NCBI GenBank assembly: GCA_019454205.1
Contig: CP075369.1
Location: 620,001 to 684,000, forward strand
Length of the DNA stretch: 64,000 nt
Reading direction: 5' to 3'
Source: Xanthobacteraceae bacterium
GTDB taxonomy: Bacteria; Pseudomonadota; Alphaproteobacteria; Rhizobiales; Xanthobacteraceae
Below the pieces are notes generated by a model. The model saw only the letters and a program-made list of their open reading frames with translations, was not told the origin of the DNA and ran no database searches. The stretch's first letter is position 1. Every line of letters begins with the position of its first letter. The translations under genes and the position numbers were made by a program. Below, one piece after another: positions 1 through 8,486 of the stretch.

Positions 1-126
1 CTTGATCGGATTGACGCGCGAAACAAGGCTTGGATCGTTTCTGTGAACGGCACGCTCCGACGCGGCGACTATAAACTTCGTAATGGCGACGAAATCGACT
101 GCTATCCGCAATTGAATGGCGGATAG
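1..126 (+). CDS. C-terminal fragment of a MoaD/ThiS-like sulfur-carrier protein (partial)
   Basis: The frame is open from the window edge to a TAG at 124-126 and gives 41 residues. The end has the ubiquitin-like sulfur-carrier pattern: a V-x-V-N-G strand, then L-R-N-G-D-E-I, then a Pro, ending in Gly-Gly directly before the stop. In MoaD and ThiS that terminal Gly-Gly is adenylated and thiocarboxylated to deliver sulfur. The lyase start follows within 15-25 bases, so the two are probably one operon. Only the tail is visible, so the exact subfamily (molybdopterin, thiazole or another sulfur-transfer route) cannot be decided. Confidence 0.6.
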   Translation, partial: LDRIDARNKAWIVSVNGTLRRGDYKLRNGDEIDCYPQLNGG

Positions 127-150
127 AATCAGAAGGCATTTTTGATCGAC

Positions 151-1599
151 ATGGTGAACATTGGGATCATAACGGCGAATAGCGATTATGACCTCGTGGT
201 AGTGCGTCGTGAGCGTGATTCTCTCGGCGAAATGGATATTGAAGAAAACCGCTATTGGGGGATTCACACCGAACGCGCGGTTCGCAATTTCCCGATTACC
301 GGGATTTCTATCGGGAAATTTCCTGAGCTTATCAGGGCGCTAATGCTGGTGAAGATCGCTGCGGCCCGCGGCAATCGTATGGTTGGAGCGCTGTCATCGG
401 CGAACGCCGAGGCCATCGAGATGGCTTGTGACAGGCTTATGAGCGAGCCAGCTTTTTCAAGACAGTTTCCTGTCGACATTATTCAGGGTGGGGCGGGTAC
501 GTCGACAAATATGAATGCGAACGAGGTAATCGCGAATCTCGCGATTGAAATCCTCGGAGGAATTAGGGGCGACTATAAACTCGTTTCCCCGCATGACGAC
601 GTGAATATGTCGCAATCCACGAACGACGCCTATCCAACCGCGCTTCGACTCGCAGTGCTAATGGCCGCTGAGCCGTTGCTGAAAGCAATGGAGCAACTTG
701 CCGAAGAAATGGCCCGCAAGGGTGCCGAATTCGCCCACATTTTGAAGATCGGCCGCACGCAACTGCAGGAAGCAGTTCCGATGACGCTGGGTCAAGAGTT
801 TAGTGCTTTTGCGGTTACAATTCGGGAGGACGTTGAACGAATTCAGGAGTCACTCCGACACTTCTGCGAAGTAAACCTTGGTGGCACCGCAATTGGCACT
901 GGCCTCAACGCACGGGCTAGGTATGCAGAAAAAGCAATCACGGAGCTTGCAGCACTCACTGGCTACCCGATCAAACAGGCGCCAGATCTTGTGGAAGCGA
1001 CTTCAGATATGGGCGCCTTTGTTTTGTTTTCCGGCGTCCTCAAGCGAGTTGCCGTCAAGCTATCCAAAATTTGCAATGATCTTCGTTTGCTTGCGAGCGG
1101 GCCGGGTGCGGGCTTCGCGGAGATAAAATTGCCAGCCGTGCAGGCAGGCTCGTCAATCATGCCAGGCAAAGTGAACCCGGTAATTCCGGAAGTCGTAAAT
1201 CAGGTTGCGTATCTTGTCATAGGTCACGACTTGACTGTGACAATGTGCGCTGAGGCCGGGCAATTACAGCTGAATGCCTTCGAGCCGACGATCGGCTATT
1301 GCGTTCTGTCGTCGATCCGCTACCTGACCTCGAGCATAAATACGCTGTCAGCGCGCTGTATTGTAGGCATAGAGGCCAATGAGACGCGGTGCAGGGAAGT
1401 AGCCGAAACCAGCGTTGGACTCGCAACAGCACTAGCGCCTTTCATTGGGTACGAAAATTCGGCGAGGATCGCGAAACGCGCATTAGCGGAGAATAGGCGC
1501 GTGGCGGAGCTAGTGCTCGAAGAGGGCATTCTGAGCGAAGAAGCCGTTAGGAAGTTCCTTTCTGCTGAGGCTATGACAAAGCCGGTTCGCTCGGAATAA
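151..1599 (+). CDS. aspA: Aspartate ammonia-lyase-type enzyme (aspartase/fumarase superfamily)
   Basis: Predicted to convert L-aspartate to fumarate and ammonia in the cytosol. The superfamily signature G-S-S-I-M-P-G-K-V-N-P lies near residue 335. It is followed by P-E-V-V-N-Q-V, which is the aspartase rather than the fumarase form. Upstream are the aspartase-like blocks N-M-N-A-N-E-V and Q-S-T-N-D-A-Y-P-T. About 482 residues is normal for the family. I chose the ATG at 151; a TTG at 142 is nearer the AGAAGG at 131-136, and the conserved part begins only near residue 22, so a start further in is possible. The gene ends 12 bases before the FO synthase, so co-transcription is likely. Why an aspartase sits with deazaflavin genes is not clear. 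Confidence 0.85.
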   Translation: MVNIGIITANSDYDLVVVRRERDSLGEMDIEENRYWGIHTERAVRNFPITGISIGKFPELIRALMLVKIAAARGNRMVGALSSANAEAIEMACDRLMSEPAFSRQFPVDIIQGGAGTSTNMNANEVIANLAIEILGGIRGDYKLVSPHDDVNMSQSTNDAYPTALRLAVLMAAEPLLKAMEQLAEEMARKGAEFAHILKIGRTQLQEAVPMTLGQEFSAFAVTIREDVERIQESLRHFCEVNLGGTAIGTGLNARARYAEKAITELAALTGYPIKQAPDLVEATSDMGAFVLFSGVLKRVAVKLSKICNDLRLLASGPGAGFAEIKLPAVQAGSSIMPGKVNPVIPEVVNQVAYLVIGHDLTVTMCAEAGQLQLNAFEPTIGYCVLSSIRYLTSSINTLSARCIVGIEANETRCREVAETSVGLATALAPFIGYENSARIAKRALAENRRVAELVLEEGILSEEAVRKFLSAEAMTKPVRSE

Positions 1600-1611
1600 C
1601 AAGGTGCGGTT

Positions 1612-4035
1612 ATGACAAATGCAATCGATATTCAGGACTATGCGCTTGAAGAAGCGCGGTCGTTGCTTGCGCGCTTTGAGACGACACCGCTTGAAGTATT
1701 GCTTGAGGAAGCATCGCGTCAGGCGCGCGATTGGCACGGCCACAACATCTCCTTCTCGCGAAAAGTATTCATTCCCCTGACGCAGCTGTGCCGGGATACA
1801 TGCGCTTACTGCACTTTTGCGAAGACGCCGCGACATTTTAAGGCGGCGTATCTTTCGTCCGAGGAAGTATTGCAGATTGCCAAGGCCGGCGAACGCGCAG
1901 GCTGTACGGAGGCGCTGTTCACGCTCGGCGACAAGCCGGAATTGCGTTACGCCGCCGCACGCGAAGAACTCGAAGCATTGGGCTATCCATCGACGCACAC
2001 TTATCTCGAAGCAATGTGCGACTTGGTACTGAAAGAAACTAGCCTGCTTCCGCATGTCAATGCCGGTGTAATGAGCGAGGAGGAGATCTCGCGGTTTCGC
2101 CGTGTAAGCGTTTCTCAGGGTATTATGCTGGAGTCGATTTCACGCCGCCTCTGCGAAAGAGGAGGCGCTCATTTCGGCTCGCCGGACAAGGATCCTACAG
2201 TTCGGATCGAGATGATTGCGGCCGCCGGAAGGCAGAAAGTGCCATTCACTAGCGGCATCTTGATCGGTATTGGTGAGAACCGTCTTGAACGAATTCAATC
2301 GTTGCTGGCATTACGCGATCTGCACCGGCAATACGGTCACATTCAAGAGGTTATTGTTCAGAACTTTCGCGCCAAAGCTGATACGCGGTTTGCGGCAAAC
2401 AGTGAGCCGGACCTCAACGACTTGCTCTGGACAGCGGCAGTTGCGCGCATCGTTCTTGGCGGTGCGATGAATATTCAGGTGCCACCAAACCTTAGCTATT
2501 CGGACTACCCGAAACTCCTTCAGGCTGGCATCAACGACTGGGGCGGGGTGTCGCCGGTTACTGTCGACCATGTGAATCCTGAAGCTGCATGGCCGGCGAT
2601 TGCAAAGCTTCGCAACGAAACCGAGAAAGCTGGATTTTCGCTGACTCCGCGTCTCGCGGCCTATCCCGAGTATATTGGGGCCAAGTGGCTGGAGCCTGAA
2701 ATTCATCGCCGTTCGCTTCAATTGATCGATAGCAACGGCTTCGTACGTGAAGAGGATTGGGCTCCGGGAGTGCTTGCAGAAATTCCGGCGCCGTTCATCT
2801 CCTCGCATCAATCGTATCAATTCGACAACCTCATCAATCGCGCTATGGCGGGTGAGCGCCTCGACGAGCACAATTTGACAGGACTTTTTTCCGCCAAAGG
2901 CGCTGGCGTCGAAGAAATTACTACTGCGGCCAATGAACTGCGCCAGCGTGTGAGCGGCGATACCGTTCGTTATGTTGTCAACCGCAATATCAATTACACC
3001 AACGTATGCATCTATCGTTGCAGCTTTTGCGCTTTTTCCAAGGGCAAGAGCCACGAGCATTTGCGCGGCAAGCCGTACGACATATCTTTAGGAGAAGTTG
3101 CGCGGCGAGTGCGTGAGGCCTGGAATAGGGGCGCCACAGAAGTTTGTATGCAGGGTGGTATCAATCCGCACTACACCGGGCAAACTTATCTGGACCTTGT
3201 AAAAGCGGTGAAGGATGAAGTGCCAGATATGCACGTTCATGCGTTCTCGCCGTTGGAGGTCTCGCAAGGGGCGGTCACACTCGGTATTTCGGTCGATCGT
3301 TTTCTGCGGATGCTTCGCGACGAAGGTTTGGGCTCGCTGCCTGGCACTGCCGCGGAGATCCTTGACGACGATATTCGTCAGGTTATTTGCGCAGATAAGC
3401 TGAACACACAGCAGTGGCTCTCGGTCATCAAGACAGCGCATGAGTGCGGTTTGCCGACGACATCAACTATAATGTTCGGACACGTCGAAACGCCAATTAG
3501 TTGGGCCAAGCATCTTCTGGCACTACGGGATTTGCAGAGGGAAACGGGCGGCATTACCGAATTCGTGCCGCTACCTTTCGTGCATATGGAGGCCCCCATG
3601 TCTCTGCGCGGTCAGGCGAGAAAAGGTCCAACTTGGCGTGAAGTCCGGTTGATGCACGCAATATCTCGCCTAGCTTTGCATCCGCTCATCCCAAATATTC
3701 AGGCATCATGGGTGAAGGTTGGAACTGTTGGTGCAGAGGTATTACTTCGTGGCGGCGCGAACGATTTAGGTGGAACGCTCATGAACGAGAGCATTTCTCG
3801 GGCAGCCGGCACGCAACACGGCCAAGAACTAGACCCACAAAGTATGGAGTGTCTTATTCGCGCTGCCGGCCGAGCACCACAGCAGCGCACGACACTGTAC
3901 GCAAAGGCGTCCGCTGCTCAGCAGGCAAAAAGCTACAACGCCGCACCGCTTAGCGATCTCGTTCTCGATCCATTCGTGGGCAAGCGAAAGGGCGCTAATG
4001 GCAACGTCAATTTGGAAGTTGGAGGAAAGATATGA
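1612..4035 (+). CDS. fbiC: FO synthase, fused CofG-CofH (FbiC type)
   Basis: Makes 7,8-didemethyl-8-hydroxy-5-deazariboflavin (FO), the chromophore of coenzyme F420, from tyrosine and a ribityl-diaminouracil. Two radical-SAM halves are visible. The CofG-like half has C60-x3-C64-x2-C67, and the CofH-like half has C466-x3-C470-x2-C473; each motif should hold a 4Fe-4S cluster. At 807 residues it matches the fused bacterial form, whereas archaea usually have two proteins. The start has a short spacer after the lyase, and the stop overlaps the next ATG by four bases. The later F420 genes (cofC, cofD, cofE or fbiA, fbiB, fbiD) are not in this window, so the final product could be FO or F420. F420 genes are uncommon in Proteobacteria. 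Confidence 0.93.
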   Translation: MTNAIDIQDYALEEARSLLARFETTPLEVLLEEASRQARDWHGHNISFSRKVFIPLTQLCRDTCAYCTFAKTPRHFKAAYLSSEEVLQIAKAGERAGCTEALFTLGDKPELRYAAAREELEALGYPSTHTYLEAMCDLVLKETSLLPHVNAGVMSEEEISRFRRVSVSQGIMLESISRRLCERGGAHFGSPDKDPTVRIEMIAAAGRQKVPFTSGILIGIGENRLERIQSLLALRDLHRQYGHIQEVIVQNFRAKADTRFAANSEPDLNDLLWTAAVARIVLGGAMNIQVPPNLSYSDYPKLLQAGINDWGGVSPVTVDHVNPEAAWPAIAKLRNETEKAGFSLTPRLAAYPEYIGAKWLEPEIHRRSLQLIDSNGFVREEDWAPGVLAEIPAPFISSHQSYQFDNLINRAMAGERLDEHNLTGLFSAKGAGVEEITTAANELRQRVSGDTVRYVVNRNINYTNVCIYRCSFCAFSKGKSHEHLRGKPYDISLGEVARRVREAWNRGATEVCMQGGINPHYTGQTYLDLVKAVKDEVPDMHVHAFSPLEVSQGAVTLGISVDRFLRMLRDEGLGSLPGTAAEILDDDIRQVICADKLNTQQWLSVIKTAHECGLPTTSTIMFGHVETPISWAKHLLALRDLQRETGGITEFVPLPFVHMEAPMSLRGQARKGPTWREVRLMHAISRLALHPLIPNIQASWVKVGTVGAEVLLRGGANDLGGTLMNESISRAAGTQHGQELDPQSMECLIRAAGRAPQQRTTLYAKASAAQQAKSYNAAPLSDLVLDPFVGKRKGANGNVNLEVGGKI

Positions 4036-4700
4036 GTTCTCAAACGATGACAATCTGCATTGTGGGTGGCACCGGGGCTGAAGGTAGCGGTCTAGCCGCG
4101 CGCTGGGCCGCACATGGTCATCGTGTGATCATTGGTTCGCGCGACCTCGGCAAAGCGAAGAGTGCTGCGGAAGCTCTCAACGCACTTACAGGGAAAACGA
4201 ATGCCGAGGCGATGGATAGCCGTGCCGGAGCGCAAACGGCAGATGTCACAGTATTAACAGTTCCATTTGCCGCTCAGAAATCAACCGTAGAAGGGCTGAA
4301 GGATGCTCTCAAAGGAAAGATATTAATTGACGTCACCGTGCCGCTCGTCCCGCCAAAAGTATCTATGGTGCAACTACCTGAATCAGACTCATGCGTTGTT
4401 GCAATTCAGAAGCTTCTTGGTGAGCAAACGAAGGTAGTCTCTGCATTTCAGAACGTGTCGGCACATAAGCTAAAAGACCTGAAGTATAATATTGACTGTG
4501 ACGTGCTTGTTGCGTGCGATGACGTCGAGGCGCGGCAGATCGGGCTCGCACTCGCACGCGATGCAGGATTGAGAGGAATAGACGTTGGCTCGCTCGCTAA
4601 CTCTGTAGTCGCCGAAAGCCTTACTTCGGTGCTAATCTGGATCAACCGCAAATATAAGATACCGGATGCAGGAATAAAAATTACCGGCCTAAGCGACTGA
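4032..4700 (+). CDS. npdG: F420H2:NADP oxidoreductase (NADPH-dependent F420 reductase)
   Basis: Transfers hydride between NADPH and F420. The N-terminus begins with a beta strand followed by a G-G-T-G-A-E-G-S-G nucleotide-binding loop. The second strand ends in G-S-R-D, where Ser-Arg is the usual NADP 2'-phosphate contact in this family. At 222 residues it has the usual length of Fno/NpdG. Its ATG overlaps the FO synthase stop (ATGA), so the two are probably translationally coupled. Together they imply a working deazaflavin cofactor with NADPH as reductant. The downstream tail runs into a possible small peptide gene and a terminator. Confidence 0.88.
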   Translation: MSSQTMTICIVGGTGAEGSGLAARWAAHGHRVIIGSRDLGKAKSAAEALNALTGKTNAEAMDSRAGAQTADVTVLTVPFAAQKSTVEGLKDALKGKILIDVTVPLVPPKVSMVQLPESDSCVVAIQKLLGEQTKVVSAFQNVSAHKLKDLKYNIDCDVLVACDDVEARQIGLALARDAGLRGIDVGSLANSVVAESLTSVLIWINRKYKIPDAGIKITGLSD

Positions 4701-4739
4701 TAAATAAGCGGCTTTAGACTTGGGCGCAAGGGAGATCAA

Positions 4740-4883
4740 ATGATGAATACGCTAAAAGTCAAAGCTATCCAAATTTGGGTAGCGTGCAAGAAATTGGTGT
4801 CATCGAGCTTTCGCAAAGCGGCAGAAGTAGAGTCGCGCGCTGATACAAGTTCGACGCCGAATATGAATCGTTGGAACTGGTAG
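4740..4883 (+). CDS. Possible 47-residue Trp-rich peptide, unknown function
   Basis: A 47-codon reading frame opens with two ATGs, preceded by a strong ribosome-binding sequence (AAGGGAG at 4728-4734). It ends in Arg-Trp-Asn-Trp then TAG. The N-terminal half is basic with alternating hydrophobic residues; the rest is Ser/Thr/Asn-rich. It lies 39 bases after npdG and before the operon terminator, so it is probably on the same transcript. I do not recognise it. A short basic leader with an aromatic C-terminus would fit a precursor of a modified peptide, but no dedicated maturase is visible other than FO synthase, so a chance frame remains possible. Confidence 0.35.
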   Translation: MMNTLKVKAIQIWVACKKLVSSSFRKAAEVESRADTSSTPNMNRWNW

Positions 4884-4912
4884 GTGTACGCTTTAGAATT
4901 TCTCCCAACTTA

Positions 4913-4939
4913 GGAAGGCAGAACGCCTTTCTTTTTTTT
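4913..4939 (+). terminator. Rho-independent terminator of the FO-synthase operon
   Basis: The stem pairs GGAAGGC with GCCTTTC (one G-T pair) across a five-base loop and is followed by eight T residues. It sits 30 bases after the small peptide frame and closes the aspA-fbiC-npdG unit. Confidence 0.75.
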
Positions 4940-5727
4940 ACCTAGGCCTGCTAGTATTCATTTCTTGCCAAGTAATGCATCGCTCGTTTGCCGATAACGT
5001 TCCCGTGCTCGTGGCGAGACCGTTCCTGAAGTCCACAACAAACGCTTAGATCGCAAAGATCGTCTGGCATTCATCCGCAATATGTCTAACTAGCGTCTGC
5101 TGGCTTGCAATGTTCAAGTTTTGAACTGCGCTTTGCGTGAACGGTTCTACTGTAACGAGCCATCTGTCCCATTGATCACTCAAGGAATTGGCCTTTTCAC
5201 CAATCCGCTCAAATTCTGTAGCGGGTCGTTCACCGCATTTTGGACAGCAATAGTTCATAGGTCAGGCTCCGGTTCTTGAATGTTTAAAGGCAATATTCAG
5301 GCAGCTCACGGACTTCGAACTTTCGCGATCATCGGGTGTGACTACAACGTAAACGAAACCGTATGTGCAAACTTGTCGTAAGCGGTTCTAAATCCTTACT
5401 TGCTGGTCAGCACGATGTGATTTTAGAATTTTCTCCGTGCGGACAGATGAACTTTTGTGCATTTCGGACAGGGAGCGGGAAGCCCTAAACGCAATTTGTT
5501 TAACCTTACTAGGGCTGCATTGCTGCGGTGCACTCTAAAAAAGCAAGATCTAAGGTCTGTTGCGCAGATATTGTGCCAAACGCATCCGAAAATTAGCTGC
5601 AGAAGATTCTGAGCGAGTAGCGGCAAGCAGCATAAAGTTTCTCGGGCCTCTTAGCATTCGGAATTCTAATTTCGGACTGCATGTTAGCTTTTTTGCGACG
5701 AGCGAACGCAATGGAGCGAACTAAGCT
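4940..5727. other. Gene-poor spacer with two possible small CxxC proteins on the minus strand
   Basis: No long conserved gene is visible. The minus strand holds two short frames with Cys-x2-Cys knuckles: 5046-5258, listed separately, and 5423-5626, whose C-terminus reads C-P-K-C. The second has no convincing ribosome-binding site and may be a decayed gene. The upstream part of the ABC importer operon, including its promoter, must lie at the right end, but I could not assign promoter boxes. Confidence 0.5.
5046..5258 (-). CDS. Hypothetical small protein with an N-terminal CxxC knuckle
   Basis: A 70-residue frame beginning M-N-Y-C-C-P-K-C-G-E-R, a possible zinc-ribbon half. A GGAG lies about eight bases before the ATG on the minus strand, which favours translation. 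The remainder is mixed helical with no known motif. It stands alone between two operons on the other strand. The function is unknown, and it could be a remnant of a larger zinc-binding protein. Confidence 0.4.
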   Translation of the reverse strand: MNYCCPKCGERPATEFERIGEKANSLSDQWDRWLVTVEPFTQSAVQNLNIASQQTLVRHIADECQTIFAI

Positions 5728-6819
5728 ATGCCAACGACCCTTCTTCAGCGCGCGGTGCGCATCGGTTTCGCGGCCCTTCTTTCCGTGTCGGCGAGCAGTC
5801 TGGCTGCAAACGCGCAAGAGAAGATCGTGGTCGGGCAGGCGACTGCAACGAGTCTCACGTTCGGCCCGGTGTTCGCGGCGATCGAGCTAGGCTTCTTTAA
5901 GGAAGAGGGCCTGGAACTCGATTTCAAGAATTTCTCCGGGGCATCGGTCCTCATCCCACAGATCGCGAACAAAAGCGTGACTATTGGCTTTCCAGGACCA
6001 GATCCTCTGATCCTTTCCCGTCAACCGGGCCGCGATCCGCTCCCAGTTCAGTTTTTCTACAACGCCGCGCGCCAATCGATCTGGCAATTCCTCGTGCTAG
6101 AGGACAGTCCGATTAAGACGCTCAGCGATATGCGGGGTAAGAAAATTGGCGTAGGGGCGCTCGCCAACGCGAATGTTCCGATTACACGTGCAATGCTGGC
6201 CGAACTCGGCATGACCATGACCAAGGACTACTCCTTTCTCGCGGTCGGTGTTGGTGCTCCTGCATTCCGGGCAACCCAAAACAAAGATGTAGACGTTTAC
6301 AATACCTTTGATACCAACATCGCGGCGTTTGAGAACACCGGCACTAAGCTCCGGCGTATCCCGCAGGACCAGAAGTATCTCGATCTTTTCTCAAATGGTT
6401 TTGCCGCTCATATCGACACGATTAAAGACAAACCTCAGATCGTGATTGGTTTCGGCCGCGCCTTCACCAAGGGCATTATAGTTTGCGAAGTGAACCCCGA
6501 CTTCTGCGTCAAGAACTTTTACAAGTACAACCCGACGCTTCGCCCACAAGGCGTCTCTGACGAAGACGCATTAAAGCTTGGGAGACACGTCCTCGCGTCG
6601 CGAATGTCTAGCTATCTCGCATTTCCCAAAGGGGAGAAGCGTACGTTTGGCGTCTACAGCGAGAAGTCCTGGAAGGAGTTCGTAAAGGCTCTTCATACGG
6701 GCGGCGAGCTTTCGACGGACAACATTGACGTTTCAACGCTCTACACCAACAAATTCGCTCCCGAATATATCCGCTTTGACGAGGCCAAGCTGCGCAAACA
6801 AGCGGAATCTTTAAAGTAA
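5728..6819 (+). CDS. ABC transporter periplasmic binding protein, NMT1/TauA/SsuA type
   Basis: Captures a small organic solute in the periplasm for the ATPase and permease encoded next. A signal peptide of about 29 residues ends at an Ala-x-Ala-like site before Q-E-K-I-V-V-G. The mature protein begins with the family strand, followed by a G-F-F-K-E-E-G-L-E block, then a series typical of the nitrate/taurine/thiamine-precursor binding group. The length, 363 residues, is a little long for the group. It is the first gene of a cluster running to about 17.9 kb, so its ligand is probably the substrate of that cluster. The ligand cannot be read from sequence. Confidence 0.85.
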   Translation: MPTTLLQRAVRIGFAALLSVSASSLAANAQEKIVVGQATATSLTFGPVFAAIELGFFKEEGLELDFKNFSGASVLIPQIANKSVTIGFPGPDPLILSRQPGRDPLPVQFFYNAARQSIWQFLVLEDSPIKTLSDMRGKKIGVGALANANVPITRAMLAELGMTMTKDYSFLAVGVGAPAFRATQNKDVDVYNTFDTNIAAFENTGTKLRRIPQDQKYLDLFSNGFAAHIDTIKDKPQIVIGFGRAFTKGIIVCEVNPDFCVKNFYKYNPTLRPQGVSDEDALKLGRHVLASRMSSYLAFPKGEKRTFGVYSEKSWKEFVKALHTGGELSTDNIDVSTLYTNKFAPEYIRFDEAKLRKQAESLK

Positions 6820-6822
6820 TTT

Positions 6823-7692
6823 ATGAGAAGCCTAGGCGCCACGGCTCGAAAGGTGAGGTTGACGGTTTCGAATGACGCCCGCCCCCTTCCTGCGTCTCCT
6901 GTATCGTTTCAATCCGGTCCAGCTGTGAGTGAATTTGGCAAGCCCGCGCTATCCGTTGAAAACGTCTCGGTGACTTATAAGTCATCGCGCGGCAAGCATA
7001 CTGCTGTCGACGATGTCAGCATGAAAATGCATCCGGGCGAATTTGTCTCGATCCTTGGTCCATCGGGCTGCGGTAAGTCCACGCTTCTCGGCGTTGTCGC
7101 GGGACTGTTGTCCGCTTCCAGCGGTAGGATTTCGATTTTCGGAGAGGAAGTTATCGGTCCGCGCAAAGATATCGGAGTAGTTTTCCAACAGGCTACTTTG
7201 TTGCCTTGGCTAAATGTTATCGACAACATTTTGATTCCGATAAAGGCCTTGCGGCGAAACGACCGAGATTATGCGAAGCGAGCGAAAGACTTGCTAGAGC
7301 TAGTTGGCCTGACGAAGTTCGAAAAGTACTATCCAAACGAACTATCGGGCGGCATGCAGCAGCGGGTCGGCATCGCACGTGCTTTGATTCACGATCCGAA
7401 TTTGCTCTTGATGGATGAGCCATTTGCTGCGCTCGACGCAATGACGCGCGAGCGTATGTCGTTGGAGCTTCAAGATATCTGGCGCGCTAGCGGTAAGAGT
7501 GTTCTCTTTATTACCCATAGCATTCCTGAAGCTGTATTCTTGTCGAGCCGTATTCTTATCATGTCGGCGTCGCCAGGTCGCTTCGTGAAGGAAATTACGA
7601 TCGATCTACCCCGGCCACGCACTGCGCAGACGATGGCGTCCGGTCAGTACGCGGCACTCTGTGGCGAAATCCGAAAAATGTTTGATCATTGA
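6823..7692 (+). CDS. ABC transporter ATP-binding protein, nitrate/sulfonate/taurine type
   Basis: Energises the importer. The Walker A G-P-S-G-C-G-K-S-T lies near residue 80, the signature L-S-G-G-M-Q-Q-R near 173, the Walker B L-L-L-M-D-E-P near 195, and an H-loop His in I-T-H-S. The conserved domain starts only near residue 43, so there is an N-terminal extension of about 40 residues, or the true start is downstream. The ATG is three bases after the binding-protein stop. It belongs with the binding protein and permease on either side. Confidence 0.9.
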   Translation: MRSLGATARKVRLTVSNDARPLPASPVSFQSGPAVSEFGKPALSVENVSVTYKSSRGKHTAVDDVSMKMHPGEFVSILGPSGCGKSTLLGVVAGLLSASSGRISIFGEEVIGPRKDIGVVFQQATLLPWLNVIDNILIPIKALRRNDRDYAKRAKDLLELVGLTKFEKYYPNELSGGMQQRVGIARALIHDPNLLLMDEPFAALDAMTRERMSLELQDIWRASGKSVLFITHSIPEAVFLSSRILIMSASPGRFVKEITIDLPRPRTAQTMASGQYAALCGEIRKMFDH

Positions 7693-7702
7693 GAGGAAGG
7701 GA

Positions 7703-8482
7703 ATGTCCGATCGGGTCACATCAATTCTCTATCCGCTGCTCACACTCGCATTACTTTTGCTAGTTTGGCAGCTTTCGATCGATCTGTTGAAGGTGCCCGA
7801 TTATATCCTGCCGCGTCCGCTCGCAGTGCTACATGCGCTAAAGGTCGGGTATATCGACGGCCAGTTCTGGCCGCACTTTTTTTTCACGTTGCGCTCTACA
7901 GTAACAGGTTACGTGATTGGTTGCGGCGCGGCTGTTATTGTCGGTGCGATTCTCGCGGAGTCTCGTACCTTCGAGAAGTTTGTATATCCCTACATCATCG
8001 GATTGCAGTCGATGCCGAAAGTCGCATTGGCACCGTTGATAACGGTCTGGTTTGGTTATGGTTTCGGGTCAAAGGTCGTGATGGTGGCTTTGATCTGCTT
8101 CTTTCCACTTTTCGTGAATACCGTTGTGGGAATCCGGCAGACGAACCCGGCGCTACTCAACATGATGCGCGCGTTCTCGGCGCCCACTTTGTATACGTTC
8201 TTCCGAGTGAAGCTATTTGCTGCTGCCGGACATATCTTCGCAGGTCTCCAAATTTCCATAGTGCTTAGCCTAATCGGCGCTGTTGTCGGCGAGTTTGTTG
8301 CTTCGTCCGAGGGCATTGGTTGGCTAATTCAGGCTTCGCTTGCGAATTTCAATACCGCGCAGATGTTCGCGGGCCTTATCAGCCTGATTTTTATCGGTGT
8401 GGTGGGAACGCGCATCGTACAGTTTCTGCATCACCGCCTCGTGTTTTGGGACCGCGGTATTGCAAATACTGCAGCAGCGTAA
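7703..8482 (+). CDS. ABC transporter permease, nitrate/sulfonate/taurine type
   Basis: An inner-membrane channel subunit of 259 residues with about six hydrophobic segments. A cytoplasmic loop near residues 150-180 has the position of the EAA coupling loop. The chosen ATG at 7703 is preceded by a strong purine-rich site (GAGAGGAAGGGA), so I prefer it to starts inside the ATPase gene. It completes a three-gene importer with one permease, which would act as a homodimer. Confidence 0.88.
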   Translation: MSDRVTSILYPLLTLALLLLVWQLSIDLLKVPDYILPRPLAVLHALKVGYIDGQFWPHFFFTLRSTVTGYVIGCGAAVIVGAILAESRTFEKFVYPYIIGLQSMPKVALAPLITVWFGYGFGSKVVMVALICFFPLFVNTVVGIRQTNPALLNMMRAFSAPTLYTFFRVKLFAAAGHIFAGLQISIVLSLIGAVVGEFVASSEGIGWLIQASLANFNTAQMFAGLISLIFIGVVGTRIVQFLHHRLVFWDRGIANTAAA

Positions 8483-8486
8483 AAGC

